Notes under the pieces: model-generated
Seen by the model: the letters and a program-made list of their open reading frames with translations, nothing else
What the model was told of the DNA's origin: nothing
Databases searched by the model: none
Made by a program: the position numbers and the translations under genes
In this document: piece by piece, positions 23,360-34,236 of the stretch
Layout: every line of letters begins with the position of its first letter
How positions within the stretch are numbered: the stretch's first letter is position 1
Source: Mytilus californianus
Lineage: Eukaryota > Mollusca > Bivalvia > Mytilida > Mytilidae
Assembly (NCBI RefSeq): GCF_021869535.1
Contig: NW_026262734.1
Location: 96,973,285 to 97,037,284, forward strand
DNA: 64,000 nucleotides
Direction: 5' to 3'

Positions 23360-24130
23360 ATGTGTTCTACATACGGCAACCATGTTTTTTTGTATTGCTA
23401 TGAGTTACAATTTATGACAAAAATCAGCAAAGACCCATCGAAACAACATCTGATACACAAATTTAATAATACTTTTAGATATTTGGATGATATTTTGGCT
23501 CTCAATAATGACGACTTCAGTATAAATACTAAAGAAATTTATCCTGTTGAACTTACTTTAAATAAAGCTAATACCAACAATGACCACTGCCCTTTCCTCG
23601 ATCTTGATATCTATATCATTAACGGAAAGCTTAATACTAAAATATATGATAAAAGAGATGATTTTTCATTTCCTATCGTTAATTATCCATTTTTAGATGG
23701 TGACGTTCCCTTGTCACCATCTTACGGTGTTTATATATCTCAACTTGTACGATTCGCTCGTGTCTGTAACAATGTTTTAGATTTTAACGAGAGAAATTTA
23801 TGTATTACTGAAAAATTATTACACCAGGGTTTTCGATATCACAAACTAGTCAAAACATTTACTAAATTTTATCATCGGTATAAGGACATCATTCATAAAT
23901 ATAGCTCAACATGCAGACTTCTTATACGTTCAGGTATTTCACATCCAATTTTTTATGGAAATATTCTTTATAAAGCAGAAAAATGTCAGTATTCACCTCT
24001 GAAGCTAACAAAACCTTTAAATAGACTTATTAAGAAGGGATATAGTTACGATACTGTTGTCAGGTCATTAAAGATTGCATATTTTGGCGTTAATATTGAT
24101 TCACTTATAGGGTCTTTGCATCGGCACTAA
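23360..24130 (+). CDS. 5'-truncated RT of a PLE-like element (YLDD), open reading frame uninterrupted
   Basis: A 256-codon frame. The first ten or so codons come from flanking QE sequence; retroelement protein begins at 'LYCYELQF'. Visible motifs: YLDD (residues 41-44, RT motif C), 'PFLDLDI' (78-84), 'KIYDKRDDFSFPIVNYPF' (94-111), 'YGVYISQLVRFARVC' (122-136), and a basic C-terminal thumb-like region. The palm motifs A and B and the whole N-terminus are missing, so it cannot be an active enzyme alone. No GIY-YIG endonuclease domain follows. Unlike the other RT remnants here it has no stop or frameshift, suggesting a younger insertion. Assignment to PLE is by resemblance and is moderately secure. 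Confidence 0.75.
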   Translation: MCSTYGNHVFLYCYELQFMTKISKDPSKQHLIHKFNNTFRYLDDILALNNDDFSINTKEIYPVELTLNKANTNNDHCPFLDLDIYIINGKLNTKIYDKRDDFSFPIVNYPFLDGDVPLSPSYGVYISQLVRFARVCNNVLDFNERNLCITEKLLHQGFRYHKLVKTFTKFYHRYKDIIHKYSSTCRLLIRSGISHPIFYGNILYKAEKCQYSPLKLTKPLNRLIKKGYSYDTVVRSLKIAYFGVNIDSLIGSLHRH

Positions 24131-24768
24131 ACACATTTATTTAAAAACCAGTTGTTGGCATGACACGGGTTATGTTCTTCTCATATATGTTATGATGGTA
24201 TGATACTAAACCCCTAACGGGAAGGATTGTGCCTGATATTCATATGATGAAGACATAATCTTTCAATCAGTTTAATTGAAGTCTGGAGCTGGCATGTCAG
24301 TTAACTGCTAGTAGTCTGTTGTTATTTATGTATTATTGTCATTTTGTTTATTTTCTTTGGTTACATCTTCTGACATCAGACTCGGACTTCTCTTGAACTG
24401 AATTTTAATGTGCGTATTGTTATGCGTTTACTTTTCTTCATTGGCTAGAGGTATAGGGGGAGGGTTGAGATCTCATAAACATGTTTAACCCCGCCGCATT
24501 TTTGCGCCTGCCCCAAGTCAGGAGCCTCTAGCCTTTGTCAGTCTTGTATTATTTTTAATTTTAGTTTCTTGTGTACAATTTGGAGTTTAGTATGGCGTTC
24601 ATTGTCACTGAACTAGTATATATATTTGTTTAGGGGCCAGCTGAAGGACGCCTCCGGGTGCGGGAATTTCTCGCTGCATTGAAGACCTGTTGGTGACCTT
24701 CTGCTGTTGTCTGTTCTATGGTCGGGTTGTTGTCTCTTTGACACATTCCCCATTTACATTCTCAATTT
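23389..24768 (+). mobile_element. 5'-truncated RT element with complete 3' tail, inserted into QE2
   Basis: Comparison with the uninterrupted QE3 sequence CCCGTGTTTCCCTGATAAAA (39510) gives the ends: the insert starts at a T run before TTGTATTGCTATGAG and stops at TCTCAATTTTATT before CCCTGATAAAAG. The tail after the stop codon holds AACCCCGCCGCATTTTTG, CCCCAAGTCAGGAGCC, GGGGCCAGCTGAAGGACG, TTGGTGACCTTCTG, and GTTGTCTCTTTGACACATTC. There is no poly(A). Blunt 5' truncation in the RT is consistent with target-primed reverse transcription. Confidence 0.8.
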
Positions 24769-26152
24769 TATTCCCTGATAAAAGTTAAGAGCAAAAAAAA
24801 AAAAAAAAAAAAACAGATCAGTTGTGAGAACGGGAAACAAAAGGGAAATATATTCCTACACAAGACGAAATCTAAACGGAAATTATATTGCTTTACCTTA
24901 CAAAAACAATACATGACTGTATTACATTTAAACTATATCTAGCATTTAGGCTAATGATGTCAAGGCTAATGTCAGACGATATAAATGCTCCATTTATTAT
25001 TGCATAGGTATAATTAATTTTGTAGAATGTTAAAATAAAAGAGCTAATTTCGTTTAATAAATTAGTAACGCAAGTTTGATGTTTTTTTTGTTTCACTGAC
25101 ATTACTTGATATTTGTTAATTCTAATACAAATGACATCCGAATGTATATCTAAAAAAAAAATAGCAATAAATCATACGACATTGCATGTAGGCATAAACG
25201 AGTAAAGGGAAGCGTTGTTTACATGTTCTACGTCAATGGGTGAGAAACTTAGTAACCCAACAACACATGACCGCAAACGAAATCTTGGAGTCAGCATATG
25301 GTCTTCAACATTAGATAAATGTCCTACCATAATCGATGTTCTTACTCGTTTATTGTCCACAAAGGTTGTAAGTACAATATAATCTACCAAAGAAATGCAC
25401 AATCAAACAGTGAATGCTTCAATTTACCAAAAAAATAGAAAAGAAATGATAACAAAAATAAGAAATACTGCCTATTTGGTCCATGTTGAAATGACAGGAC
25501 ATGTCTCAGGTACATCTGTATCACGCCCAGCTTGTGGTGTGTTGATGTGCTTATCGATACAAGTCCCTGCTTATGACTTTAACACATGCTGTACGTGTTT
25601 TATTTAATGTTCAAAACTTATATTTGGTTTTAATTTAGAAACACGTCATCAGTGTTCTACATAGTCTTCGAATTATCTATATAGCTTTTTGATTTATTGT
25701 GGAATATTTTTTAGCGTTCGTGAGGATTATCCACTTTTGACAAACGAACAGAATCGTTCTTAGTGTTTTAAACAATTCGTTTAATGTTTTTTGAAACCAA
25801 GATCTTTTCCGCTGCAAATAAAGAACTTTCCATCTGATTTGACAAGCCTGAGCAATAATAAATGAAAATATGTAATGCCATAATTAATGGAATGTTGCTA
25901 TGAATTCAAAGCGTTCTTCTCCGTTAGAAGTGAACTGATGTGTCTTATATTTTGTAAATTGCATCTGTTGCAGTTAATTTATGGTTTTTATTGGTTAATT
26001 TATCAAATCAAAATTTTGTTGAAGACTGATTAATTAACCGATAAACAAGTTTGTGTCGCGCTACATTCCAAAATGTATTTTCGAAATCATGTACTTTTGC
26101 ATAATATCGAAATTATGTTTAGTACTCTAGATCATGGTAAATCTCGTATTAA
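24769..26152 (+). repeat. Segment QE, copy 2 (3' part)
   Basis: Continues QE2 after the RT insertion. It aligns with 21405-22755 and 39515-40562. It begins with an A20 tract (24793-24812) where the other copies have five to eight As. The short open frames around 25100-25600 are not kept in the other copies. Confidence 0.75.
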
Positions 26153-26505
26153 AAAGTAAAATAACAAAAATACTGAACTCCAAGGAAAATTCAAAACCAA
26201 AAGTCCTTTATCAAATTGCAAAATTAAAAGCTCAAACACATCAAACGCATGAAAAACAACCGTCATAATCCTGACTTGGTACAGGCATTTCCTTATGTAG
26301 AAAATTGTGGATAAAACTTAGTTTTATAGCTAGCTAAACCTTTCACTTGTATGACAGTTGCTTAAAATTCCATTATATTGAAAATAATGTGTGAACAAAA
26401 CAAACAGACATAATAGGTTAACTTGTCAAAAATTGCGGTACAGCAGTCAACATTGTGTAATAATCTTAATCACTATAGAAACAAATAAATATGTCAACAA
26501 AGACA
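26153..26505 (-). mobile_element. Family V 3'-tail fragment at end of QE2, minus strand
   Basis: Minus-strand order AACACAATGTTGACTGCTG, TAGTGATTAAGATTATTAC, GTATGACAGTTG..., ending TATTTTTGTTATTTTACTTTT against CTCGTATTAA. The empty site in R2 reads CGTATTAATATTGTGCTTC (40555-40575), which fixes both ends. Confidence 0.75.
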
Positions 26506-26674
26506 AATAATATTGTGCTTCTAGTAGAATAATATATAGACATTATATATTAAAATCATCACGGTAAAGTGAATTTACATAACAGTTTTTTCTTTCAAAG
26601 TTGTTATCAAATTATCAGATTTTTCACCACGGTGTTTCTGTTTTTTGTTGATTTATTTTTGGGAGAGGGGGCAC

Positions 26675-26835
26675 ACATTGGTGAGTAGTCTAAGTAGATA
26701 ATATGCATTAACTGTATTCTATCAATACTAAGGTTGAGAGTTTGAACCCTCGCACGTTACAGATGTGTTCGAATTCATTATTAATTGTCTAGAATTATCA
26801 ATGTTCCTACCAAAGGTCGATTATTCTGTATATTT
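26675..26835 (+). mobile_element. tRNA-derived SINE relic 'a' in R1
   Basis: A box-like GGTGAGTAGTCTAAGTAGA and B box-like GAGTTTGAACCC about 55 bp apart look like the internal RNA polymerase III promoter of a tRNA-derived SINE. The R2 copy (40725-40985) has the better B box TTCGAACCC and the longer tail. No functional tRNA can be folded. Confidence 0.55.
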
Positions 26836-27581
26836 AATAATGTTATAGGTTTATAAATTTGGCTTTATAAGCTCTTGATCTCGGGTGTATCTGATGAAGG
26901 TTGTTCTTGAAATACCTCTTTTAATATTTTGAATAGGGACCCATTTTATATAATATGAGATTTTCATTTAGTTAGATTATATTACAAATCGTTTTGTACA
27001 TATTTTCGTATCGTATGTAAACAGCTATCATTCTGAAAAGATACAATAAAAAGATGTTCACAACATGTAAATCCATCAAGAGGAATAAGTATGTATTCAA
27101 GATAATAGTTATCATCTCATACAAGAAATTTAACAAAATATAAACATTCTTCAATCTTTCCAAACCATGTAAATTTTATCAATAAAAAAATAGTAAAACC
27201 TGGACACAGCTGTAAAGCAATATCAGTTTTGATGTCACTATGATGAAACAGACATATATCATACAATGGTCGTTTTACTCATATTAGTTAAAAAATAGAA
27301 ATCAACTCCAGCTTTTTACACAAAAATCTTTCACCCCATTGATATTATGTATAAGATATCGTGTTGTAATAAATTTGGAATTGTAAAGTCCTTATCTGTA
27401 TTATATTGTAAACATCTACAACAAAATATATAATTTGGTCTTTTTTAATTCGCAATTTAATGATCTATTGAAGATTGCAATTTCATACATTTTGGATTAA
27501 ACAATACAAGCAATTATTCAAAAAAAAAATATGAAGTTAATATAATGATTTGTATAAACCAGATATATGTATTTTCAAAAA

Positions 27582-27810
27582 GATCAAAAAGTAAGACAAC
27601 AAAAATACCGAACTCCAAGGAATATTCAAAACGGAAAGTCCTTACAAATGCCAAAATCTAAAGCTAAAACACATCAAACTAAGGGAAAACAACTGTCATA
27701 TTCCTGACTAGGTAAAGGCATTTTCTTCGGCAGCAAATAGTGGATAAAACCTGGTTTGTTTTATAGCTAGCTAAACCTCTCACTTGTATAACTGTCTTAA
27801 AATATTACAG
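27582..27810 (-). mobile_element. Family V 3'-tail fragment in R1, minus strand
   Basis: Contains ACCGAACTCCAAGGAATATT, ATTCCTGACTAGGTAAAGG and TAGCTAGCTAAACCTCTCAC. The same fragment is at 42215-42440 in R2, so it predates the duplication. Confidence 0.7.
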
Positions 27811-27939
27811 AATTAAAGTATTACACATTTTAGCAGGAAGCACCCCCGTACTACATGAGGGTGGTGACACTGTGATGCTCATTCTCAAATCTCGATTTTT
27901 GGTAAAAAATTATCAACTTCCCACTTTGTATTTTTCATT

Positions 27940-28123
27940 TTTACAGATTCCACATTTTTTTAATCCCTATATCCCATATCCCAACTTTTCTACACCCTAT
28001 TTCCCACATCCACACTTTTTCTACACTCTATATCCCACATCCGAATTTCTAACTCCTTATATTCCACATCCCAAAAGCGTGTCAACTCCCTCTTACATGG
28101 ACATGACTTCACCACTTGCTTAA
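27940..28123 (+). repeat. Imperfect pyrimidine-rich repeat (ATATCCCA type)
   Basis: Words such as CCCTATATCCCATATCCCAA, TTTCTACACCC and TATTCCACATCCC recur. It yields an 83-codon Pro/Tyr/Phe-rich frame (27872-28123) preceded by a polypyrimidine stretch and ACAG. R2 keeps a related frame with the same end, 'PKSVST.SYMDMTSPLA', despite indels. I judge it a low-complexity repeat; a short exon is possible but weakly supported. Confidence 0.5.
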
Positions 28124-28789
28124 TATCGCTTGAAACTAACAAAAAATCTTAAAAAAATACAAATAAAAATGTTCTTTGAACGTACGTCATAAAAAAAAAT
28201 CAATGTATGAAACATATTAACGTTATTCCACATCTTTCGTCTACAACATACCGTCCCAGTTGAGATGAAAAGAGTCATTATTACATGCCGTAATGTCTTT
28301 CCAAATCTAACGACGTAGCTCATTATTTGTCTAGATTCTAGAGTACTGATCTAGACAGTTTGGAACTTTATATCTATAGAATGGTAAATGCAGTACTTAT
28401 TACACGGTATGAGAGAAAACAGGTGTTAAAAGTATTCAAAATATTAAATGGATTCGAAATAGGTTCTTTTGAGTGAAATCATTTGTACAAAATCAAGACC
28501 AATTCTTAATATATGAAAAATTAAACAAAAATATTGTATAAACAGTTACAAAAGTTATAAAGTTGTCTGATATTAAAAAAAAGCAAAACATCGTGCGAAA
28601 TTTAGTCTTTCAAAATTTTTGATAAACTATTCTTTCAAAATATTTCTCGTGATATATTTATAGCATATTCTAATTTCCATAAGTATTTCAATGTTGTCAA
28701 TTTATTTTTATAAAGCACTAAAGCGGTCGTATAAAGGAAATTATTAAATCATACAAAATAATAGTACAATATAAGACCAAATGCAAATA

Positions 28790-29733
28790 CAGTTGACTCT
28801 CGTTGTCTCGAACTCGGTTGACTCGAAATTTCGGATGAGTCGAAGTTTTCACGTGGTCCCGAACTTTGTTCCATATAAATGTATGTAATTCGACTCCTGA
28901 TGAGTCAAAATTGGATGAGTCGAAATTTCGGTTGAGTCGAACTAAATTTATGATCCCAAGGTTAACAAAAGCATGCAAAATTCATTATTTATTTCGAACT
29001 AATACACATATGTCAAAACATGACCTCCGGCATTTAAATGGATTGAAGAGTTAATCTGACAATACACGTGTAATTAAATTTCCAGTCACTGACCACTGTA
29101 TTGATTTGTGACATGCTATTTCCACGAGTGTTTACCTAAGATTATCTTTTATAGAATTTTTATAAATAATTAGTGATACATTGTTAATGTTCATGAAAAA
29201 GTATTTAAAATGTTTACAAAACAATTAATTGTGATTTACACTAATGAGCTTGGGTGTGTATAAAGTAAGGATTATGACTTCCGTTGATGATCACCTAAAA
29301 ACTACTCAATCGGCGTCTTTAATCTTGTTGTATTTTCTTAAAACAAAATGAAGAGAAATCTAAATTTTCTAAAATCTCTTGTATCCGAGAATAAACAATT
29401 TTGTCAACTATAAACGACCTGAATAACGAAACTATCGATTGGAAATTACTCTCTCGGATAAAAGCCATAGGAAAAAATTGAAACTGAAACAATTGAATAA
29501 GTAAAAATAATGTTATTATAATAATGAAAGACCGTGACATACAAATACATCGATCTGTTACCAGAATATCGATCCCCTTCCCATATTCACCCGGATTTAT
29601 TTGAGCTTTACCAAGCTAAGCAAGAGTTGTGTCCCTTGTTCTGTCAAACTTCCGGTTTTCGTTTGAGTCGAACTACGTGTATCTCGAAATATTTCTCTGG
29701 TCCGGCTGACTTCGAGATAACGAGAGTCGACTG
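28790..29733. mobile_element. pogo/Tigger-like non-autonomous DNA transposon
   Basis: Terminal inverted repeats CAGTTGACTCTCGTTGTCTC (left) and CAGTCGACTCTCGTTATCTC (reverse complement of the right end), continuing for about 25 bp with three mismatches, are flanked on each side by TA (28788-28789 and 29734-29735). Subterminal GAGTCGAA words recur at both ends. Length is 944 bp with no transposase, so it is a deletion derivative or MITE. The corresponding place in R2 (near 43425) has no element, so it inserted after the duplication. Confidence 0.85.
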
Positions 29734-30120
29734 TACATCCCTCTAAAGGAAACCAAAATCAATACACAACCACAATTGCATAGATCTTAACAGCAGTCAA
29801 TACTCTTAGATGAGAGTATATTGTTTTGCATTTTGCACATTTTCTTTTTTAACAGATAGTCAAAGGCAGAGTTTTTTTTATATCTTATAACGATATTATC
29901 ATTTTTTTTCAACAATTATAACGAATTATAAACAATAAAACCAATTGTACATTTATATGATAATTAAGTTTAGCCAAAAAATTGATTGGGCTGATATTAG
30001 TGAAGCCATTATAAACATTTTGTGGTTTTAACAGGATGGGATGTTTTATGGCAAGTAAAACTAGCCCAGACTTTCGTTTGAGATATGTCTTGTTTACTTG
30101 TTGGTGTCTTACTTGAACCT

Positions 30121-30666
30121 CCTTTAACTTTCAGAAACTACATTCTGAATTTACATCAAATTTAAAAGCAAATACAATTAAAATATATATCAAGACCTTG
30201 CATATGACTCTGTTTGAGAATTTAACCAATATAAAAGGACTGTAAACTTCGCTCTCATGCATGTAAGATATATTTTTTACCAAAAAATTGTCACTAACTG
30301 AATCGATTTCTGCTCTCCGAATTGTTTTGCTTTGGCATTTGTTCCCTTCAAAATTTTTCTAAAAACATAAACGATGTCAGGGTTTACAAATTTCCTTTAA
30401 CTTTCAGAAACTACATTCTGAATTTACATCAAATTTAAAAGCAAATACAATTAAAATATATATCAAGACCTTGCATATGACTCTGTTTGAGAATTTAACC
30501 AATATAAAAGGACTGTAAACTTCGCTCTTATGCATGTAAGATATATTTTTTACCAAAAAATTGTCACTAACTGAATCGATTTCTGCTCTCCGAATTGTTT
30601 TGCTTTGGCATTTGTTCCCTTCAAAATTTTTCTAAAAACATAAACGATGTCAGGGTTTACAAATTT
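30121..30666 (+). repeat. Tandem duplication, 2 x 273 bp
   Basis: The segment beginning CCTTTAACTTTCAG at 30121 is repeated from 30394 with almost no differences (for example CGCTCTCATGC against CGCTCTTATGC). R2 has a single equivalent with a different, older local rearrangement, so this duplication is recent and confined to R1. Confidence 0.9.
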
Positions 30667-31164
30667 CTTGCATAGAAAGGTATTCTTCTATTTATTAGTC
30701 AGCATATCACGTATACATCTTTCGCTCACCAACTTCTGTCTCTGACTATTTCCACTTGTATACTAAACGTTCATAGTTTAATTTTTTCTAATATCCAAAA
30801 ATTCAGGATCAGGTCAACACAAAATCAATGCCGTTCCAACTGCAACAAGTGAAAAATACAATCTTTTAAAGTTATTGTATACAGAAAATTGAAGGAACCA
30901 AGAATATTTAAAAATAAATAAATGTCAAAAAACACTCGTCAGATATTTTGAAATACTGGACTTTATTACAACTACAAATGTCTTCCAGATATAACACTGC
31001 ATATATATGGAGTTAAAGATTGGGTTTTCTCTATCAAATACATACTCTATATTCTTTAAAACTTTATCGATTAAAATAAAGTCGAAAATATTTGGTAATG
31101 CATGTACTTATTGCTCATCAAATTAAATAATAACTTTTGTTATAAATAATGGGAAACGAATGTT

Positions 31165-31320
31165 TGTTCAGGTGCGTAGGTGGCCGATTGGTATACGTAA
31201 TTTATCTACCGACCATTAGCCTGTCAACATGGAGGGTGTGAGTTCGAACCCTGCACGTGGCAGGTGCGTTTCTCCCATTTTGAGTTTGACTAGGAATGCC
31301 AATTTTCCTGGCGAAGATAT
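31165..31320 (+). mobile_element. tRNA-derived SINE relic 'b' in R1
   Basis: TAGGTGGCCGATTGGT resembles a tRNA-Ser/Leu A box (TGGCCGAGTGGT) and GAGTTCGAACCCTGC is a clear B box about 60 bp downstream. The end words CCAATTTTCCTGGCGAAG resemble bivalve SINE bodies. The R2 copy is at 44762-44905. The intervening sequence does not fold as a tRNA. Confidence 0.55.
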
Positions 31321-32534
31321 AAAGAAGGATCTATTAAGTTAACAAATTATGTAATCTAATGATTAAAACGTAAAATGGCATATATATATATATAATACAT
31401 TAAGAACAAAGAAACGTATGATTTCTAAAGTAAAGTCAAATGTGACAATTAATTGTTAATTAAACTTTTAATGCAAGCGTAAAATATAACACTACAAATG
31501 AATTGTTATTTTGTTTGGAATAACAATCATTTTTTTCAATGCAAAAGTTTAAATGTGCAGCATCAAAATAATTTGATTTGTAATGCTTTTCTTTGTTATC
31601 AGTTCGCATTCCACATCAAAGGAAATACTAAACTATTTTTATACACCATTTGAAGTCAACAAAATGATGACGACAACCGGCTACGCAAGACGATGGAGAC
31701 AGATTCATATAATTGAATCTGATATGTGGTCTACAGAATAAGTATGATAGATTTTACAATTACGAACAAGAACAACTGATAGTCTTATGTGCATAAGATT
31801 CAATATGACGAACGTGAAATTCCTAATCATTCGCGGAGGTTAAAAGTCTCAAACGCACAGGTATAACCTTTTCCAATAAAATATGAATGTGTCTAATCCT
31901 TTATTGTTTTGCCATGTCAAAACACAATGATAAAGATTTAACACTCCTGCTATTTATTTAAATGCTTATACCCGATTTGCTTATCCTAATGATTATTTTT
32001 AAAATATTGTTTTAATTATTCTAAACTTGTCCTAATCGTGTTTAATGCAACAGAGCTACTGTCTACATGGGGATTGAATAACTATAGGTAATGGGAGTAG
32101 ACATTGTTCACATTTTTACTTGAATTTTTCAGATAGGTCAAATTATGTGATTAATCCTGCAGTTGTATAAACAGTTTCAAAAATTTTTTTTTGTGTGTTT
32201 CGTTGCTGTCTGATTGATGTATACTCAGCATCTACCTTTGCTATCTTAAAATTGCCTTCATGCTGCAGTTAATTCAGAAATAATTGCGTGCATTTTTTTA
32301 TTGCGATTTTTGAAGATTGAACGAAATTGCGAAATTATCTATTGCGAGTTCTGGAAAATCTTCATACGGATATATTAATCAGATATTAGAATGTGAGTTC
32401 TGTTTATAGCAAAACTCACCCAGTTGCATTATTCGCATTAATAAAAACATCGCAATTAACTTTTTTTTTACAATTTGACCTACTCACTTGTTAATACAAG
32501 TGTTCCTGCTATTTTGTCATAGATTACTTGCCTT

Positions 32535-33235
32535 CAGTAAATTTCAGAAATTCAAATGTGACGTCACTTTTTTTGCGTAGATCTCTTTTGCTAACTCGGC
32601 TGTGAATTTTTATGTGCTGGTTTATGTTGTTTTATGTATCCGTTTTTATTCTGTAGTTAGTCACCACTTCGGTGTTATCATGTATATCTTTTATGTAGTC
32701 ATTTTTATAAATTTACTGTTTGCAAAAGTATGAATTATTCTAAATACTAAGGATTTTCTTATCCCAGACATATATCCTTAGCCGTAATTGGCACAACTTT
32801 TTGGAACTTTTGGTCCTCAATGCTCTTCAACTTTGTACTTGTTTTGGCTTTCGAACTTGATCTGAACGTCACTGGTTAGTCTTATATGGACAAAACGCGC
32901 GTCTTGCGTATTAAATTTTAAACCTGGTACCTTTTGTTAGCTATTATTCGTATGTTTCTCTGTCCTATATGTTCTCCCATTTATTTGTATTGTAGTCCTG
33001 TCATGTAATGTTGTCATTTTAATGTTAAAATGTGCTGTACCAAGTCAGGAAAATGGCCATTGTTATATTATAGTTCGTTTCTGTGTGTGTTACATTTTAA
33101 TGTTGTGTTTCTGTTGTGTCGTAGTTCTCCTCTTATATTTGATGTGTTTCCATCAGTTTTAGTTTTAACCCGGATTTGTTTTTTTCTCAATCGATTTATG
33201 AATTTCGAACAGCGGTATACTACTGTTGCCTTTAT
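32535..33235 (+). mobile_element. PLE 3' tail with hammerhead relic, inserted in P2
   Basis: The P1 sequence ATGGATTACTTACCTTTTAC is interrupted in P2 at this point. The insert contains CTTAGCCGTAATTGGCACAA, GGTCCTCAATGCTCTTCAAC, a hammerhead-like motif, CTGTACCAAGTCAGG, TTGTGTTTCTGTTGTGTCG and GAACAGCGGTATACTACTG. These are words I recall from 3' regions of bivalve PLE-like elements. The 78-codon frame at 33030 is not a gene. Confidence 0.7.
32865..32909 (+). ncRNA. Hammerhead relic of the ACGTCA/GCGCGTC type (degenerate)
   Basis: Stem I strand ACGTCA, core CTGGTTA (32872-32878, expected CUGANGA, so A6 is G and G8 is U), stem II GTC/GAC with loop, then AAAA in place of GAAA (G12 is A), then CGCGCGTC and TTGCGT. 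Three invariant positions are lost, so it is inactive. It differs in sequence from the units at 60353-62432. Confidence 0.6.
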
Positions 33236-33685
33236 TAATCTACCGCAGATTAAAATTTTAGATTAGCAGAAAATTAAACCCTATCTAAAATGTATCTTAT
33301 CAGTTATTTGTTTATGTCATAATCTTAATTTTACTCCATTTTTCAACGACGATGCTTTTACAGTTAAGTACTGCAACGTTGAGTTAAAGAATTCGTAACT
33401 TACAAGAAACTATTGAGGCACATTTGAAATTAAAATCTCGCGATAATTCTTGTTTCTCTCAACTGTTATTGGAAGGTATTTAAAGTTGAGCTTAAAATCT
33501 CAATACTTTCAGGACGCTACTGACGCCCATTTAAAACGATACTCCTTGATATTTATTGAATAAGATATTTATTTATGAATTACTGGTGCCATCTTCATTT
33601 TGAATTCTGCCATTTAATATCCGCAACATATTGAAGAACAAAGTCAACGTGCGAAAAACAGAAACTTTATCAAGATTCTAAAATA

Positions 33686-34060
33686 AATTAAAAAGGGTTC
33701 AGGAGCACGAAATAAAACAAACCTCAATATTATTTCAACACAATTAAGTTGTTCAACTACATTCCTTAATTTTGATCTCTTTCAAATAAATATAATGTTA
33801 GATCCATATTGTCGCTGTGGGTTTCCCCGTGAAGATTTCAATAATTTCTTCTTTAATTGTCCTTTATATACAAATTTACGTCACATTCTTTGGAATAGTC
33901 TTAGTTGGATATTATATGACTTTGTGTTGGATCTAGGGATTATAACATCTGATAGTATAAATCTGACAAATGAGCAAAATGAGGAATATTTCGAAATGTA
34001 TTTGATTATATTAAAAAGACCAAAAGGTTCCGTGTTTAATCATGTGTATAATCTGAATGT
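33686..34060 (+). pseudogene. Non-LTR retrotransposon (LINE) C-terminal relic, copy 2
   Basis: The frame reads 'STTFLNFDLFQINI' then 'DPYCRCGFPREDFNNFFFNC' and 'PLYTNLRHILWNSLSW', then 'SDSINLTNEQNE'. The C.CG...ED..FFF.CPLY pattern is the zinc-knuckle-like tail found at the end of many non-LTR ORF2 proteins. The frame then runs into the CA repeat. RT and endonuclease domains are absent. I cannot name the clade. Confidence 0.7.
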
Positions 34061-34064
34061 AGTG

Positions 34065-34236
<172 letters not shown>

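Larger units (their letters stand above)
26505..32090 (+). repeat. Segmental duplication block R, copy 1
   Basis: Collinear with 40563-45668: begins TATTGTGCTTCTAGTAGAAT, passes a tRNA-like SINE relic, a family V tail, a pyrimidine-rich imperfect repeat, a pogo-like insertion (only in this copy), a 273-bp tandem duplication (only in this copy), a second SINE relic, and ends GGATTGAATAACTA. The order R1 then P2 is direct evidence of a tandem arrangement. Confidence 0.8.

Noticed and set aside
31165..31275. Functional tRNA-Ser or tRNA-Leu gene
   Set aside because: A and B box-like words exist, but acceptor and anticodon stems do not pair; a SINE relic is the better reading.
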